The position numbers were made by a program, and so were the translations under genes. The notes beneath the pieces were generated by a model. That model saw nothing but the letters and a program-made list of their open reading frames with translations, was not told where the DNA came from and did not search any database. Of a stretch of 64,000 nucleotides of DNA, positions 1 through 8,977 are shown one piece after another. Source of the DNA: Algoriphagus machipongonensis (lineage in GTDB: Bacteria; Bacteroidota; Bacteroidia; Cytophagales; Cyclobacteriaceae); assembly GCF_000166275.1 (NCBI RefSeq), contig NZ_CM001023.1:4722725-4786724 (forward strand), given 5' to 3'. How positions within the stretch are numbered: the first letter of the stretch is position 1; every line of letters starts with the position of its first letter.

Positions 1-48
1 TTACAAGCAGAGGGTGAAGCTTATCAAGTAAAACTTTTAAAAAAGTAA
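1..48 (+). CDS. C-terminal tail of an upstream gene (partial)
   Basis: Reading from base 1 gives 15 codons ending LLKK and a TAA at 46-48. The other two frames give a lysine/arginine-rich peptide or an early stop, so this frame looks most protein-like. The gene enters from the left edge and lies 79 bp before the GntP-type transporter on the same strand, so it may be an operon partner. The product cannot be identified from 15 residues. Confidence 0.3.
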   Translation, partial: LQAEGEAYQVKLLKK

Positions 49-127
49 GACTAGTCGGATAGACGTAATTTCCAGAATGCAATTCCACCATTTTTTTTAT
101 CTTGCTCATTAAACCCAATCTTGACCT

Positions 128-1441
128 ATGACCATTCTTTTAGTACTGCTCAGTATTGCCATATTAGTTCTGCTTATTGTCTGGGCTAAACTCAATCCTT
201 TTCTAGCATTTATTATTTCATCCATTATTGCAGGCTTTTTATTAGGCATGCCGGCAGATCAAATTGCGGGATCAGTTCAAAAAGGAATTGGTGACCTTTT
301 AGGAGGTTTGGTTATTGTTATTGTTACAGGTGCTATGCTAGGAAAGCTTGTCGCGGAAAGTGGGGCAGCACAGCGAATTGCTGACTTCCTTATGGGTATT
401 TTTGGACAAAAAAATATCATATGGGCCATGTCAATCACTGGATTGGTTGTCGGCATTCCTCTCTTTTACAATGTTGGATTTGTATTATTGGTGCCCTTGG
501 CCTTTACCGTAGCCTATCAATACAAAATTTCTGCTGTGTACGTAGGGATTCCCCTGCTTGCTGCTTTATCCGTAACACATGGATTTTTACCACCGCATCC
601 TTCACCAGCTGCATTAGTTGCACAGTTTGATGCCAACATGGGCTTAACCTTATTTTATGGTTTCATTATAGCCATCCCCACCATCATTATAGCGGGCCCA
701 ATTTTCGCCAAGACTTTAAAAAATGTCAAAGCGAGTCCCTTAAAAACCTTCCAAGCAGAAACCCGACCTGAGTCTGAGCTTCCGGGAACTTTCAACAGTT
801 TTTTTACTGCCTTACTCCCTGTGTTTTTATTGGTTGGAATGACTGCATTAAACCTAAATACTAGCGCAGAGAGCAGCATAGCTCCGTTGATTGGATTTGT
901 AGCTGACCCAGCGATTGTGATGTTGATTTCTGTCTTGGTTGCTACATACACTTTGGGACTCAGAAGGAATTTTAAAATGACCCAATTGATGGATATATAT
1001 ACCATCGCTACAAAAGATATCGCCATGATTTTATTAATTGTGGCAGGTGCAGGAGCATTGAAACAAATCTTTACGGATACCGGCGTGAGTCAGGTTATTG
1101 CTGATGGATTAAGTACCTGGGATGTCCAGCCGCTATTCTTAGCCTGGGTAATAACTGCAATTATTCGAGTTTGTGTAGGGTCTGCAACAGTAGCAGGCTT
1201 GACTACGGCTGGAATCATAGCACCATTGGTAGGTACCATGAATGTTGACCCAAATTTGCTGGTACTCTCTATCGGGGCAGGAAGCTTGATGTTTTCCCAC
1301 TTCAACGATGCGGGCTTCTGGATGTATAAGGAGTTTTTTAATGTGAGTATCAAAGACACTATCCGTACTTGGTCCTTAATGGAAACGCTGGTGGCAGTCT
1401 TTGGATTAATTGGAGTCCTTATTTTAAATTTATTTATCTAA
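128..1441 (+). CDS. GntP-family proton symporter (gluconate/hydroxy-acid permease)
   Basis: Inner-membrane transporter of 437 residues, the usual length of the GntP (gluconate:H+ symporter) family. The protein is almost wholly hydrophobic, with about a dozen membrane segments. The family-like N-terminal half carries an early NPFLAF segment and a glycine-rich stretch around residues 55-80 (GDLLGGLVIVIVTGAMLGKL). A second conserved block near residues 350-400 includes GSATVAGLTTAGI and a FSHFNDAGFW motif typical of the family. The start is ATG. RidA follows after 22 bp on the same strand, so the two are probably co-transcribed. GntP members carry gluconate, but also D-serine, glycerate and other small acids. 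The RidA neighbour hints at amino-acid or 2-amino-acid-derived substrates, but the substrate is not determined by sequence. The family call is firm. Confidence 0.93.
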   Translation: MTILLVLLSIAILVLLIVWAKLNPFLAFIISSIIAGFLLGMPADQIAGSVQKGIGDLLGGLVIVIVTGAMLGKLVAESGAAQRIADFLMGIFGQKNIIWAMSITGLVVGIPLFYNVGFVLLVPLAFTVAYQYKISAVYVGIPLLAALSVTHGFLPPHPSPAALVAQFDANMGLTLFYGFIIAIPTIIIAGPIFAKTLKNVKASPLKTFQAETRPESELPGTFNSFFTALLPVFLLVGMTALNLNTSAESSIAPLIGFVADPAIVMLISVLVATYTLGLRRNFKMTQLMDIYTIATKDIAMILLIVAGAGALKQIFTDTGVSQVIADGLSTWDVQPLFLAWVITAIIRVCVGSATVAGLTTAGIIAPLVGTMNVDPNLLVLSIGAGSLMFSHFNDAGFWMYKEFFNVSIKDTIRTWSLMETLVAVFGLIGVLILNLFI

Positions 1442-1463
1442 CCCTATTTATCCTCTCAAAATC

Positions 1464-1937
1464 ATGGGAACACCTGAAAGTAATTTTGCAAAACTTGATC
1501 TAATATTACCCCCGGCTCCAAAGCCACTGGGAGTATACAAGCCCTGCCTTATTGATGGAAACTACTTATATCTTTCCGGACACGGCACTGTCCAAGAGGA
1601 TGGTAGCTTGATTATAGGTAGAATCGGTGTGGATATGGATATTGAAGAAGGAAAATTGGCTGCACGACAAGTTGGCTTGGCTATGCTTGCTACTATCAAA
1701 GCTAATCTTGGTTCTTTAAACAGAGTAAAGCGAGTGATCAAAGTCTTAGGAATGGTCAACTGCAAGGATGATTTCCTCAAACACCCCTATATTATCAATG
1801 GCTGCAGTGAATTATTTGCTGAGGTATGGGGAACCGAAAATGGAATTGGAGTAAGGTCCGCTGTAGGCATGGGATCCTTGCCAGACAATATCCCCGTGGA
1901 AGTGGAAGCCATGTTTGAGCTACACGAAGGAGCTTAA
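1464..1937 (+). CDS. RidA/YjgF-family protein (enamine/imine deaminase-like)
   Basis: A 157-residue protein of the RidA/YjgF superfamily, in the longer subgroup often labelled endoribonuclease L-PSP/chorismate-mutase-like. RidA proteins hydrolyse reactive enamine/imine intermediates released by PLP enzymes. The C-terminal signature is present: Arg131 in GVRSAVGMGSLP and Glu146 in the PVEVEAMFEL strand, equivalent to the substrate-binding Arg and catalytic-site Glu of RidA. The N-terminal SGHG motif (about residues 38-41) is also typical. It follows the GntP transporter by 22 bp. Its TAA stop overlaps by 4 bp the end of the convergent mltF gene: both stops use the same palindromic TTAA at 1934-1937. 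Family assignment is strong; the metabolic partner enzyme is not visible and may lie left of the window. Confidence 0.93.
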   Translation: MGTPESNFAKLDLILPPAPKPLGVYKPCLIDGNYLYLSGHGTVQEDGSLIIGRIGVDMDIEEGKLAARQVGLAMLATIKANLGSLNRVKRVIKVLGMVNCKDDFLKHPYIINGCSELFAEVWGTENGIGVRSAVGMGSLPDNIPVEVEAMFELHEGA

Positions 1938-3328
1938 GGTTCAACTAGTGCCTTATAGGAATCAAAAATACTGAGGATGTCTTTGACATAATTGACAGCA
2001 AGGTGGCCTTTTGCAAAACCGCTTTTTACCACTGGATCTTTATAATACTTTGGATCAGTTTTTAACTCGAGAAATTCAGAGACATCTTCCCAACTTTGGG
2101 TATTACGACCATACTTCATTGCAAGTCTCCAGGCATCTTCCACATGTCCATGCCCTATATTATAGGAGGCCAAAATATACTTGACACGTTCATTCGTTTC
2201 AGGCACTCTCTCCATCCAAAACTTATCCAGATAGCGTAGATATCTCACACCGCCAGAAAGTGACTCTATAGGATCATGAGGATTGCTGACTCCAAACCTT
2301 TCTAAAGTGACAGGCATCAATTGAAGTAATCCTGTGGCTCCAGCGTAGGAAGTTGCCGTTGTGTCAAACCTAGACTCCTTGTATACCAAAGATGCAAGAA
2401 GTCTCCAGTCCCAGCCCAGCTGCTCTGCTCCACTTTGAATAATTTCGTCAAAATTTGAAATACGGTTTCCTGCCAAGGATGAAAATGGGCTGTTGGAGCG
2501 AAAATAGCTGTTTTTAGAGTTCAAAAAGTATTTCGCGTATAAATCTGGAATAAATCGCTTTTGCTTATCCTCCATCCAAGTATTGACTGTTGACAATAAT
2601 TGTGGAGAATTATTTCTAACAACCCAAGACACCTCACCTGCTTTTTCTACATTCCAGGAGATATCCAACCCATCATAATAGGTGCCGTTGGCCTGAGCAA
2701 TATTTTGATCGGCAATTGTCCATTTAATTTCATCCTGAACAATTTTGTCTATCAAGGTCTCTTCATGGTCGGGACTTTCTAAGACAGTAAATTGAACCTT
2801 CATAGAATCTTTCACGGCGCAAAGCTGTGATTTATAGATTGATCCTTGACGAACCACAATAGTATCGCCTTCCAAATCTGACCATGATTCCACCTTACCT
2901 GAAGATTTTCTCCCCACCAGGACTGTATTCATTTTTCCTAAAGGCAAAGTAAACTCAGCGCGGTTTTGTCGTTCTTCATTTTTAACGAGGTTCATGGCAA
3001 TGATATCCACTTTTCCATCTTCCAAATAATCGAAGGCATCATTAATGTCAGAAACCAAAACTAGGTGTAATTGAACTTTCAGCCTTTTGGCAAGGTCGCG
3101 TAGCAATTCATACTCATACCCCATCCTTCTTCCTCGGTATATGTAATATCCCGTAGAGTTATTATCCACAGCTGCACGTATATAACCTCTAGTCTTGATT
3201 CCAGGTAGGTCCAGGATATAGGCTTCTTCTTCCACCTTTTTACCGAAGTTTTTTTCCAGAAAGGTGCATTGTACCCCAAAGATTAATAGGGTTACTACAG
3301 CAAAGAAAAGAATGAGTGCTTTCTTCAT
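1934..3328 (-). CDS. mltF: MltF-like membrane-bound lytic murein transglycosylase
   Basis: A two-domain peptidoglycan lyase of about 464 residues. Residues about 45-275 form a periplasmic amino-acid-binding (SBP_bac_3) domain. Residues about 285-420 form an SLT goose-type lysozyme domain with the catalytic Glu318 in YKESRFD, followed by the expected ATGLLQLMP block and an ASYNIGHGHV motif. This is the architecture of MltF, which cleaves glycan strands to 1,6-anhydromuropeptides. The N-terminus (MKKALILFFAVVTLLIFG) is a signal sequence. Cys21 could be a lipidation site, though VQC is a poor lipobox. I chose the ATG at 3328; an in-frame TTG two codons upstream is unlikely to be used. The gene is transcribed alone and converges on ridA with a 4-bp overlap. 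Confidence 0.92.
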   Translation of the reverse strand: MKKALILFFAVVTLLIFGVQCTFLEKNFGKKVEEEAYILDLPGIKTRGYIRAAVDNNSTGYYIYRGRRMGYEYELLRDLAKRLKVQLHLVLVSDINDAFDYLEDGKVDIIAMNLVKNEERQNRAEFTLPLGKMNTVLVGRKSSGKVESWSDLEGDTIVVRQGSIYKSQLCAVKDSMKVQFTVLESPDHEETLIDKIVQDEIKWTIADQNIAQANGTYYDGLDISWNVEKAGEVSWVVRNNSPQLLSTVNTWMEDKQKRFIPDLYAKYFLNSKNSYFRSNSPFSSLAGNRISNFDEIIQSGAEQLGWDWRLLASLVYKESRFDTTATSYAGATGLLQLMPVTLERFGVSNPHDPIESLSGGVRYLRYLDKFWMERVPETNERVKYILASYNIGHGHVEDAWRLAMKYGRNTQSWEDVSEFLELKTDPKYYKDPVVKSGFAKGHLAVNYVKDILSIFDSYKALVEP

Positions 3329-3420
3329 GAACAAGGACTAGTAAAGTCCGAATGGTTCTCGAAAGCAGGATTTGGCAAATGCTATGCCAAAACAATTGCA
3401 AAGCATTTCCTAAAAAAAGC

Positions 3421-3454
3421 AAATAAAAAAATGAGCCTGATAAAATCAGGCTCA
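3421..3454 (-). terminator. Intrinsic terminator of the efflux operon
   Basis: Perfect 9-bp stem (TGAGCCTGA, 3432-3440, with TCAGGCTCA, 3446-3454) and a 5-nt loop. On the minus strand it is followed by a run of Ts (the A-run at 3425-3431). It lies just after the stop of the TolC-type gene, as expected for the end of the four-gene operon. Confidence 0.85.
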
Positions 3455-3463
3455 AATTCTTTT

Positions 3464-4810
3464 TTAATTCTCTGTTGGCAAATCTAACTCTTCAAAACTA
3501 TTCTGGAAAAAGATTCTCCCAGATAGCCTCATCAGTTCGATTTCCATCTCCTTAATATTATAAATCGAGGTAATTAATCGGTTTTCTGCAGTCAATAAAT
3601 TGACTTGAGCATCCCTAAATTCCAAGTAGGAGGATATTCCCAGTCTAAACCTTTCCAAAGCAATATCGGTGTTTTCTTTCGCCACTTCGTAATTACTCTT
3701 TTCGATTTCCAATAAGTTTCTGTTCGTCTCATACGTGTTATATGCTCTATGAATATCAGAAGTCAATTGAATTTCATATTGATCTAAGGCATAGCCCTGA
3801 ATTTTCTTTTGGACTTTGGCATTTTGAATTCTTCTATTCAATGTCAATCCGCTGAATAGGTTCAACGTAATATTTCCGCCAAAATTAAAACCTTGTCTTT
3901 GGTTTTGAAGCAAGAAACCAGCATCTGAATTAGACGTGTTATTCACATATGTGCCCGTTAGATTTATCTGAGGAAGCCTTGACGTTTGAAGTTCTTTCAG
4001 TTGAAGGAATGCCACGTTTTCCTGTCTTTGCGACACTAATAACTGCTTATTTTCCATAAAGGCATTTTCTTCCAAATCCAATAATCTAAGCTGATCACCC
4101 ACCGTAATGGTGTCATTCACTTGAAATTCAGTATCAGGTGCTAAAGCCATCAACTCATTCAAGTTAATTCTTGCTGCTCTAATGATTTGCTCTTGATTGA
4201 CCAACAAGGTTAAATCTGAATTGTAATCCACTTCTGCCGTAAGGAAATCCCTCTTTCCAGCTCCACCTAGCTCATACTGAGCTTCGGCAATATCCAGTCT
4301 GGATTGACTCAGCTCAAGGGTTCTTTTTAAAACCTCATATCTCTGGAGTTCAAGCACCAATCGGTAATAGGCGGTAGAAATTCCTGCTACCGTATTTTCA
4401 ACCACTATTTTAGCATCAAGTTCTGAAATTTCAGTCAGTTGACCGAGTCGTTTCATTACCACAATATTCTCTGGTTGAAATCCATAAATCCCCACTATAC
4501 TAAAATTCTCTGTTCGGGATTTAGCGTTATCGATAGTACGAGGGTCTGGGTCATTGATAAACTTTTGCTCTACGTCCTCTTTACTGAAATTCCGGGCATA
4601 GGTCGCATCAATTACTGGAAGAAAATAATCGCCAACACCGATTTTTTCATTCGTTTCGTTGACCGTGACATTTTCCACAGCAATTTTTATCTCCAGATTT
4701 TTTTCCAAGCCAATTTGAATCGCTTTTTCTAGATCAAGAGATTCTGGACTTTGGGCAAAAAGAGTAGTACCTATACTGCTCATTAAGAGCACTGCAATAA
4801 AATTCTTCAT
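3464..4810 (-). CDS. TolC-family outer-membrane efflux channel
   Basis: Outer-membrane exit channel of 448 residues, last gene of the efflux operon. A signal peptide (MKNFIAVLLMSSIGTTLFAQ) is followed by the two-fold helical-hairpin repeats of the OEP/TolC family. These show long heptad-like helices around residues 135-215 and 335-440, and typical NLFSGLT and RLGISSYLEF segments that join barrel strands to helices. Three such subunits would make the duct that receives drugs or other small molecules from the RND pump. Its ATG overlaps the TAA of the RND gene by one base (TAATG), which suggests translational coupling. The terminator at 3421-3454 ends the transcript. No clue to the substrate is visible. 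Confidence 0.93.
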   Translation of the reverse strand: MKNFIAVLLMSSIGTTLFAQSPESLDLEKAIQIGLEKNLEIKIAVENVTVNETNEKIGVGDYFLPVIDATYARNFSKEDVEQKFINDPDPRTIDNAKSRTENFSIVGIYGFQPENIVVMKRLGQLTEISELDAKIVVENTVAGISTAYYRLVLELQRYEVLKRTLELSQSRLDIAEAQYELGGAGKRDFLTAEVDYNSDLTLLVNQEQIIRAARINLNELMALAPDTEFQVNDTITVGDQLRLLDLEENAFMENKQLLVSQRQENVAFLQLKELQTSRLPQINLTGTYVNNTSNSDAGFLLQNQRQGFNFGGNITLNLFSGLTLNRRIQNAKVQKKIQGYALDQYEIQLTSDIHRAYNTYETNRNLLEIEKSNYEVAKENTDIALERFRLGISSYLEFRDAQVNLLTAENRLITSIYNIKEMEIELMRLSGRIFFQNSFEELDLPTEN

Positions 4811-7800
4811 TAAATTCTGGCTAATCTTCCTTCTTTGGATGTGAGATAAGTATAAATAGCTGGGATCACGAAAAGGGTTAATATGGTCGCAAAGGTCAAA
4901 CCTCCAATTACTGCAGCTCCCATCGGAACACGGCTTTCGGCCCCTGCTCCTAGCCCTAGCGCAATTGGCAAAATCCCTAATATTGTCGATAAACTTGTCA
5001 TCAAAATCGGTCTGAATCGTGCCACAGCAGCTCCATAAATGGCTTCATGAATTGACATCCCTGAGGCCTTTCGTTGATTGGCAAATTCCACTATCAGAAT
5101 ACCATTTTTGGTCACCAGACCTATAAGCATGATGATACCGATCTGACTAAAGATATTTAAAGTGAAACCTAGAGACCAAAGGGTAAACAGCGCTCCAAAA
5201 ATCGCAAGTGGAACTGTAAACATAATGGTTAATGGATCCAAGAAACTTTCAAATTGAGCAGAAAGGACAAGGTAAATCAATACCAATGCAAAAAGGAATG
5301 CAAAGAGTAAGCTGTTTGAACTCTCTCTGAATTCTTTGGAAGGTCCTGATACGTCCGTGGCAAATGACTCATCCAGTACTTCAGCTGCGATTTTGTCCAT
5401 CTCGGCCAATCCATCTCCAATCGTGTAACCAGGAGCCAAGTTGGCAGAAACAGTACCACTCACAAATCGATTAAATCTATACAATTGTGGTGGCGTACTT
5501 TTTTCTGTCACCTTCACAAGGTTATCTAGCTGAACCAAACTTCCATTTTCAGCACGTACATAAAGCATTCTTAGATTGACTGGTTCATTTCGATCTTCCA
5601 ATCTCATTTCACCGACAACTTGGTATTGCTTACCATTCTTGATAAAATAAGCAAAGCGCTGGCCTGAATAGGATAATTGTAGGGTTCTAGCAATCTCCTG
5701 AACAGAAACTCCAATATTTCTTGCTTTTGCCCTATCAATTTCTATTTCAAGTTCAGGTTTGGTGAATTTCAAATTGATATCTGAGAATATAAACGCTGGG
5801 CTTTTACCTACTTCCTCCATAAAGGTAGGAATGGCTTCCTTCAGTTTTTCCAAGGTAGGTGCCTGCAGTACATACTGAACTGGAAGTCCCCCTCTTCTAT
5901 TACCAATAGACTGCGGCTCGGAAGCAAAAGCTCTAACTGCAGTGTATTCTTTGAGCATTTCATTGATCTCATTGAAGTAATCATTTTGAGACCTTTCCCT
6001 ATTTTCAGAATCTGTCAAAATAAAGCGGATAAACCCTGAATTCGTGCTGGAAGAACCAAAACCAGGTGAAGTCACAGAAATCAAACCAGTAACTTCATCA
6101 GGTGGGAATTCGGCCTTAAAATCTGCTACCATCTGATCGATTACTCGGTCCATGTAGGAAAAAGTTGCTCCTTCTGGACCACTTAATTGAATCCTAATTT
6201 CTCCTCTATCCTCCACTGGAGCTAACTCACTTGGAATTTGATTAAATAACCAATAGATACCGATACCCATGAATGCAATAAGTACAAAGGATACCCATCG
6301 GAACTTCATAAAACCTCCAAGCATGCGGTCGTATCCATCATTCAACCAAACAAAAATTGGCTCTGTTGCATTGTAAAATCTATTGTGCTTTTCTCTTCTC
6401 TTCAGCAATCTAGAGCTTAGCATCGGCGTCATGGTCAATGCTACAAAAGATGAAATAATTACTGCTCCTGCTACCACAATACCAAATTCACGGAATAGTC
6501 TACCTGTCGTTCCAGTTAAGAATATTACAGGAAGGAATACCGCGGCCAAGGCTACTGTAGTCGCAATTACCGCAAAGAAGATCTCTTCAGCGCCTTTTTC
6601 TGCTGCTGCTAAAGGTTTCTCTCCCTTTTCTATTCGGGTATAGATGTTTTCCAATACCACAATAGCATCATCCACCACCAGTCCAATCGATAGCACGATA
6701 CCCAGCAATGTCAAAACATTGATGGAAAAATCCATCACATACATAATGAAGAAAACTCCAATTAAGGAAATCGGGATTGTCAATACTGGAATAAAAGTCG
6801 TTCTCCAATCCCTAAGGAAAAGGAAGATAATCGCCACTACCAGAATAAAGGCGGTGAGTATAGTTTCCTGAACTTCTTGAATGGAACTTCGGATATACTC
6901 TGTGGAATCAAATCCAATTTCCAAGCCCACATCTTCTGGAAGATCTTTCTTGATGAATTCTAATCTTCTATAAAACTCATCTACGATTTCAATGTTATTG
7001 GATCCTGGCAAGGGTACTAAAACCACCCCAACCATGGGAACGCCATCTCTTTTCAAAACGGTTCGCTCGTTTAAAGCAGCCAATTCAGCATGTCCTACAT
7101 CTTGAAAACGAACAATGTTATTTTGATCTTCTTTGATGATCAATGAATTGAATTCCTGCGGTGTGCTCAATCTACTTTTTGTCCTTACGGATAATTCAAT
7201 TGCTTCACCTTCTATTCTTCCCGAAGGAAGCTCTACATTCTCACTTTGTACTTTTGAGAGCACATCCAATGGTGTGACGCCATAAGAAGCCATCTTTAAC
7301 GGATCCATCCTTAGGCGTATTGCGTACTCTTTCTCTCCCCAAATTTGTACTCGGCTGACACCAGGGATAGTTTGCAAACGCTCTTTGAATATATTTTCCG
7401 CAATATCAGAAAGCTCCAATAAAGTTCTTTCGTCACTTTTTACATTCAAAAAGACGATAGGCTGAGAATCCGCATCGGCTTTGGAAACTACAGGTGGTTC
7501 TGCATCTGGAGGCAAATTCCTCTGTGCACCAGAAACTTTATCTCGAACATCATTTGCTGCTGCTTCCAGGTCAGCCCCAACATCAAATTCCACAGTAATA
7601 CTACTTCCTCCATCATTACTGGTAGAAGTTAGAGACTTAATCCCTTGTATACCGTTAATCGCTTCTTCCAGAGGCTCGGTAATTTGTGCTTCAATGACAT
7701 CAGCATTGGCTCCTACATAGGTAGTCCGAACATTGATCACAGGAGGATCCACACTTGGAAACTCCCGGATACCCAATAATGAAATCCCAATAGCACCAAA

Positions 7801-7872
7801 AAGTATGATGACTAGTGACATCACTATTGCCAATACCGGTCGGTTGATACTTACATTTGATAAGCTCGCCAT
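4810..7872 (-). CDS. RND-superfamily efflux permease (HAE1/AcrB-type)
   Basis: Inner-membrane proton-driven pump of 1,020 residues, a normal length for the hydrophobic/amphiphilic exporter (AcrB-like) family. The expected features are present: the N-terminal TM1 with GIREFPSVDPP after it; the first large periplasmic loop containing porter domains; and the TM4 proton-relay pair Asp401-Asp402 in GLVVDDAIVVLEN, equivalent to AcrB D407/D408. A second periplasmic loop and the TM10 lysine in LVTKNGILIV, near residue 930, complete the relay. The gene is flanked by its adaptor (1-bp gap) and outer-membrane channel (1-bp overlap), giving a complete tripartite system. Substrates could be antibiotics, bile-like detergents, solvents or lipids; the sequence does not say which. 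Confidence 0.96.
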   Translation of the reverse strand: MASLSNVSINRPVLAIVMSLVIILFGAIGISLLGIREFPSVDPPVINVRTTYVGANADVIEAQITEPLEEAINGIQGIKSLTSTSNDGGSSITVEFDVGADLEAAANDVRDKVSGAQRNLPPDAEPPVVSKADADSQPIVFLNVKSDERTLLELSDIAENIFKERLQTIPGVSRVQIWGEKEYAIRLRMDPLKMASYGVTPLDVLSKVQSENVELPSGRIEGEAIELSVRTKSRLSTPQEFNSLIIKEDQNNIVRFQDVGHAELAALNERTVLKRDGVPMVGVVLVPLPGSNNIEIVDEFYRRLEFIKKDLPEDVGLEIGFDSTEYIRSSIQEVQETILTAFILVVAIIFLFLRDWRTTFIPVLTIPISLIGVFFIMYVMDFSINVLTLLGIVLSIGLVVDDAIVVLENIYTRIEKGEKPLAAAEKGAEEIFFAVIATTVALAAVFLPVIFLTGTTGRLFREFGIVVAGAVIISSFVALTMTPMLSSRLLKRREKHNRFYNATEPIFVWLNDGYDRMLGGFMKFRWVSFVLIAFMGIGIYWLFNQIPSELAPVEDRGEIRIQLSGPEGATFSYMDRVIDQMVADFKAEFPPDEVTGLISVTSPGFGSSSTNSGFIRFILTDSENRERSQNDYFNEINEMLKEYTAVRAFASEPQSIGNRRGGLPVQYVLQAPTLEKLKEAIPTFMEEVGKSPAFIFSDINLKFTKPELEIEIDRAKARNIGVSVQEIARTLQLSYSGQRFAYFIKNGKQYQVVGEMRLEDRNEPVNLRMLYVRAENGSLVQLDNLVKVTEKSTPPQLYRFNRFVSGTVSANLAPGYTIGDGLAEMDKIAAEVLDESFATDVSGPSKEFRESSNSLLFAFLFALVLIYLVLSAQFESFLDPLTIMFTVPLAIFGALFTLWSLGFTLNIFSQIGIIMLIGLVTKNGILIVEFANQRKASGMSIHEAIYGAAVARFRPILMTSLSTILGILPIALGLGAGAESRVPMGAAVIGGLTFATILTLFVIPAIYTYLTSKEGRLARI

Positions 7873-7873
7873 G

Positions 7874-8956
7874 TTAGTTAATTTGAGTGTACTCTACAGG
7901 TGACCCCTGCCTTGCTTGTAAAACCCCAGTGGTAAGAACCAGATCACCCACTTCCAGACCACTCGTGATCTGAACTTGCGTATCTGTACGTGTACCGATT
8001 TCTACTGTGCGTACCTCAGCTTTATTATCAGCACCTACTACAAAAACTTTATATCCTTGAAGTTCCGGGATGATTGCTTCTGATGGAACCATCATAGCAT
8101 TTTCTGTTTCTCCCAAAACAAATCGTATTCTCACAAACATTCCAGGCAAGAACTTCTTCTCCTTATTAGGGCTTTCAGCTCTTAATTTCAAGGTTCTAGT
8201 AGCCGCATCAATCTGAGTTTCGAATGCATACACAGTTCCTGTTACCTCCTCAGGGGAAGACTCATTGGTAAAAAAAATCTCTGATCCTACAGTTACTTGA
8301 TTGGCATATCTTTCTGGAATAGAAAATTCAATCTTAATCGGGTCAATATTGACAAAATTGGCAATGACATCCGCCGTACCGATCACACTACCTTCACTTA
8401 TTTGTCTCAATCCCAAAACTCCATTGAAAGGAGCTCTTATCACTGTCTTTGCAAGTTGAGCCTCCACCAACTTTAAATCTGAAAGCGTGGTATTGTATTG
8501 GTTTAATACAATATCATATTCTTCCTGACTAATCGCCTCACGTGCCAATAATTGCTTTTGTCTATTTTCCTGACTTTCAAAAAGTTTTTGGGTATAAACC
8601 AAACGTTGATATTGAGCTTGTAACTCATCGTCATTTAAATAGACCAATGGAGTTCCTTTTGTTACGTACTGACCTTCCTTAAAAGATATACGAGTTACCA
8701 AGCCAGAAACTTCTGATCTCAAATCCACCGATTCATTAGGTATAATCGTACCAGTGACAGAAAGTTGATTTCTTAAAGTTTCCTCTCGGATTTCAACCAC
8801 TTTTACAGGCAAAGTGGTAGGCGCCCCTGGTCCAGCCCCAGAAGCTGCAACACTTGCCTCATTGGAATTACGATTGTCTAGCCTTGGATATAAAAAAGCT
8901 GCAATGATGATGAGGACAATCCCTACTATCAGGATAATCTTAGTCTGGTTTTTCAT
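7874..8956 (-). CDS. RND periplasmic adaptor (membrane-fusion protein, HlyD/AcrA-like)
   Basis: Adaptor subunit of 360 residues linking the RND pump to the TolC-type channel. It begins with an uncleaved-looking membrane anchor (about residues 6-24) rather than a lipobox. Next come the split biotinyl-lipoyl domain (LRSEVSGLVTRISFKEGQYV near residue 80), a short alpha-hairpin coiled coil (about residues 110-165), and the second lipoyl half (VIRAPFNGVLG). A beta-barrel domain and a membrane-proximal domain ending near QARQGSPVEY follow. The ATG start is well placed. Only one base separates its stop from the RND start, and the alpha/beta hydrolase lies 21 bp upstream in the same direction. Order of transcription is hydrolase, adaptor, pump, channel. 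Confidence 0.95.
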   Translation of the reverse strand: MKNQTKIILIVGIVLIIIAAFLYPRLDNRNSNEASVAASGAGPGAPTTLPVKVVEIREETLRNQLSVTGTIIPNESVDLRSEVSGLVTRISFKEGQYVTKGTPLVYLNDDELQAQYQRLVYTQKLFESQENRQKQLLAREAISQEEYDIVLNQYNTTLSDLKLVEAQLAKTVIRAPFNGVLGLRQISEGSVIGTADVIANFVNIDPIKIEFSIPERYANQVTVGSEIFFTNESSPEEVTGTVYAFETQIDAATRTLKLRAESPNKEKKFLPGMFVRIRFVLGETENAMMVPSEAIIPELQGYKVFVVGADNKAEVRTVEIGTRTDTQVQITSGLEVGDLVLTTGVLQARQGSPVEYTQIN

Positions 8957-8977
8957 AAATAATGAAAGTACTCCGTT

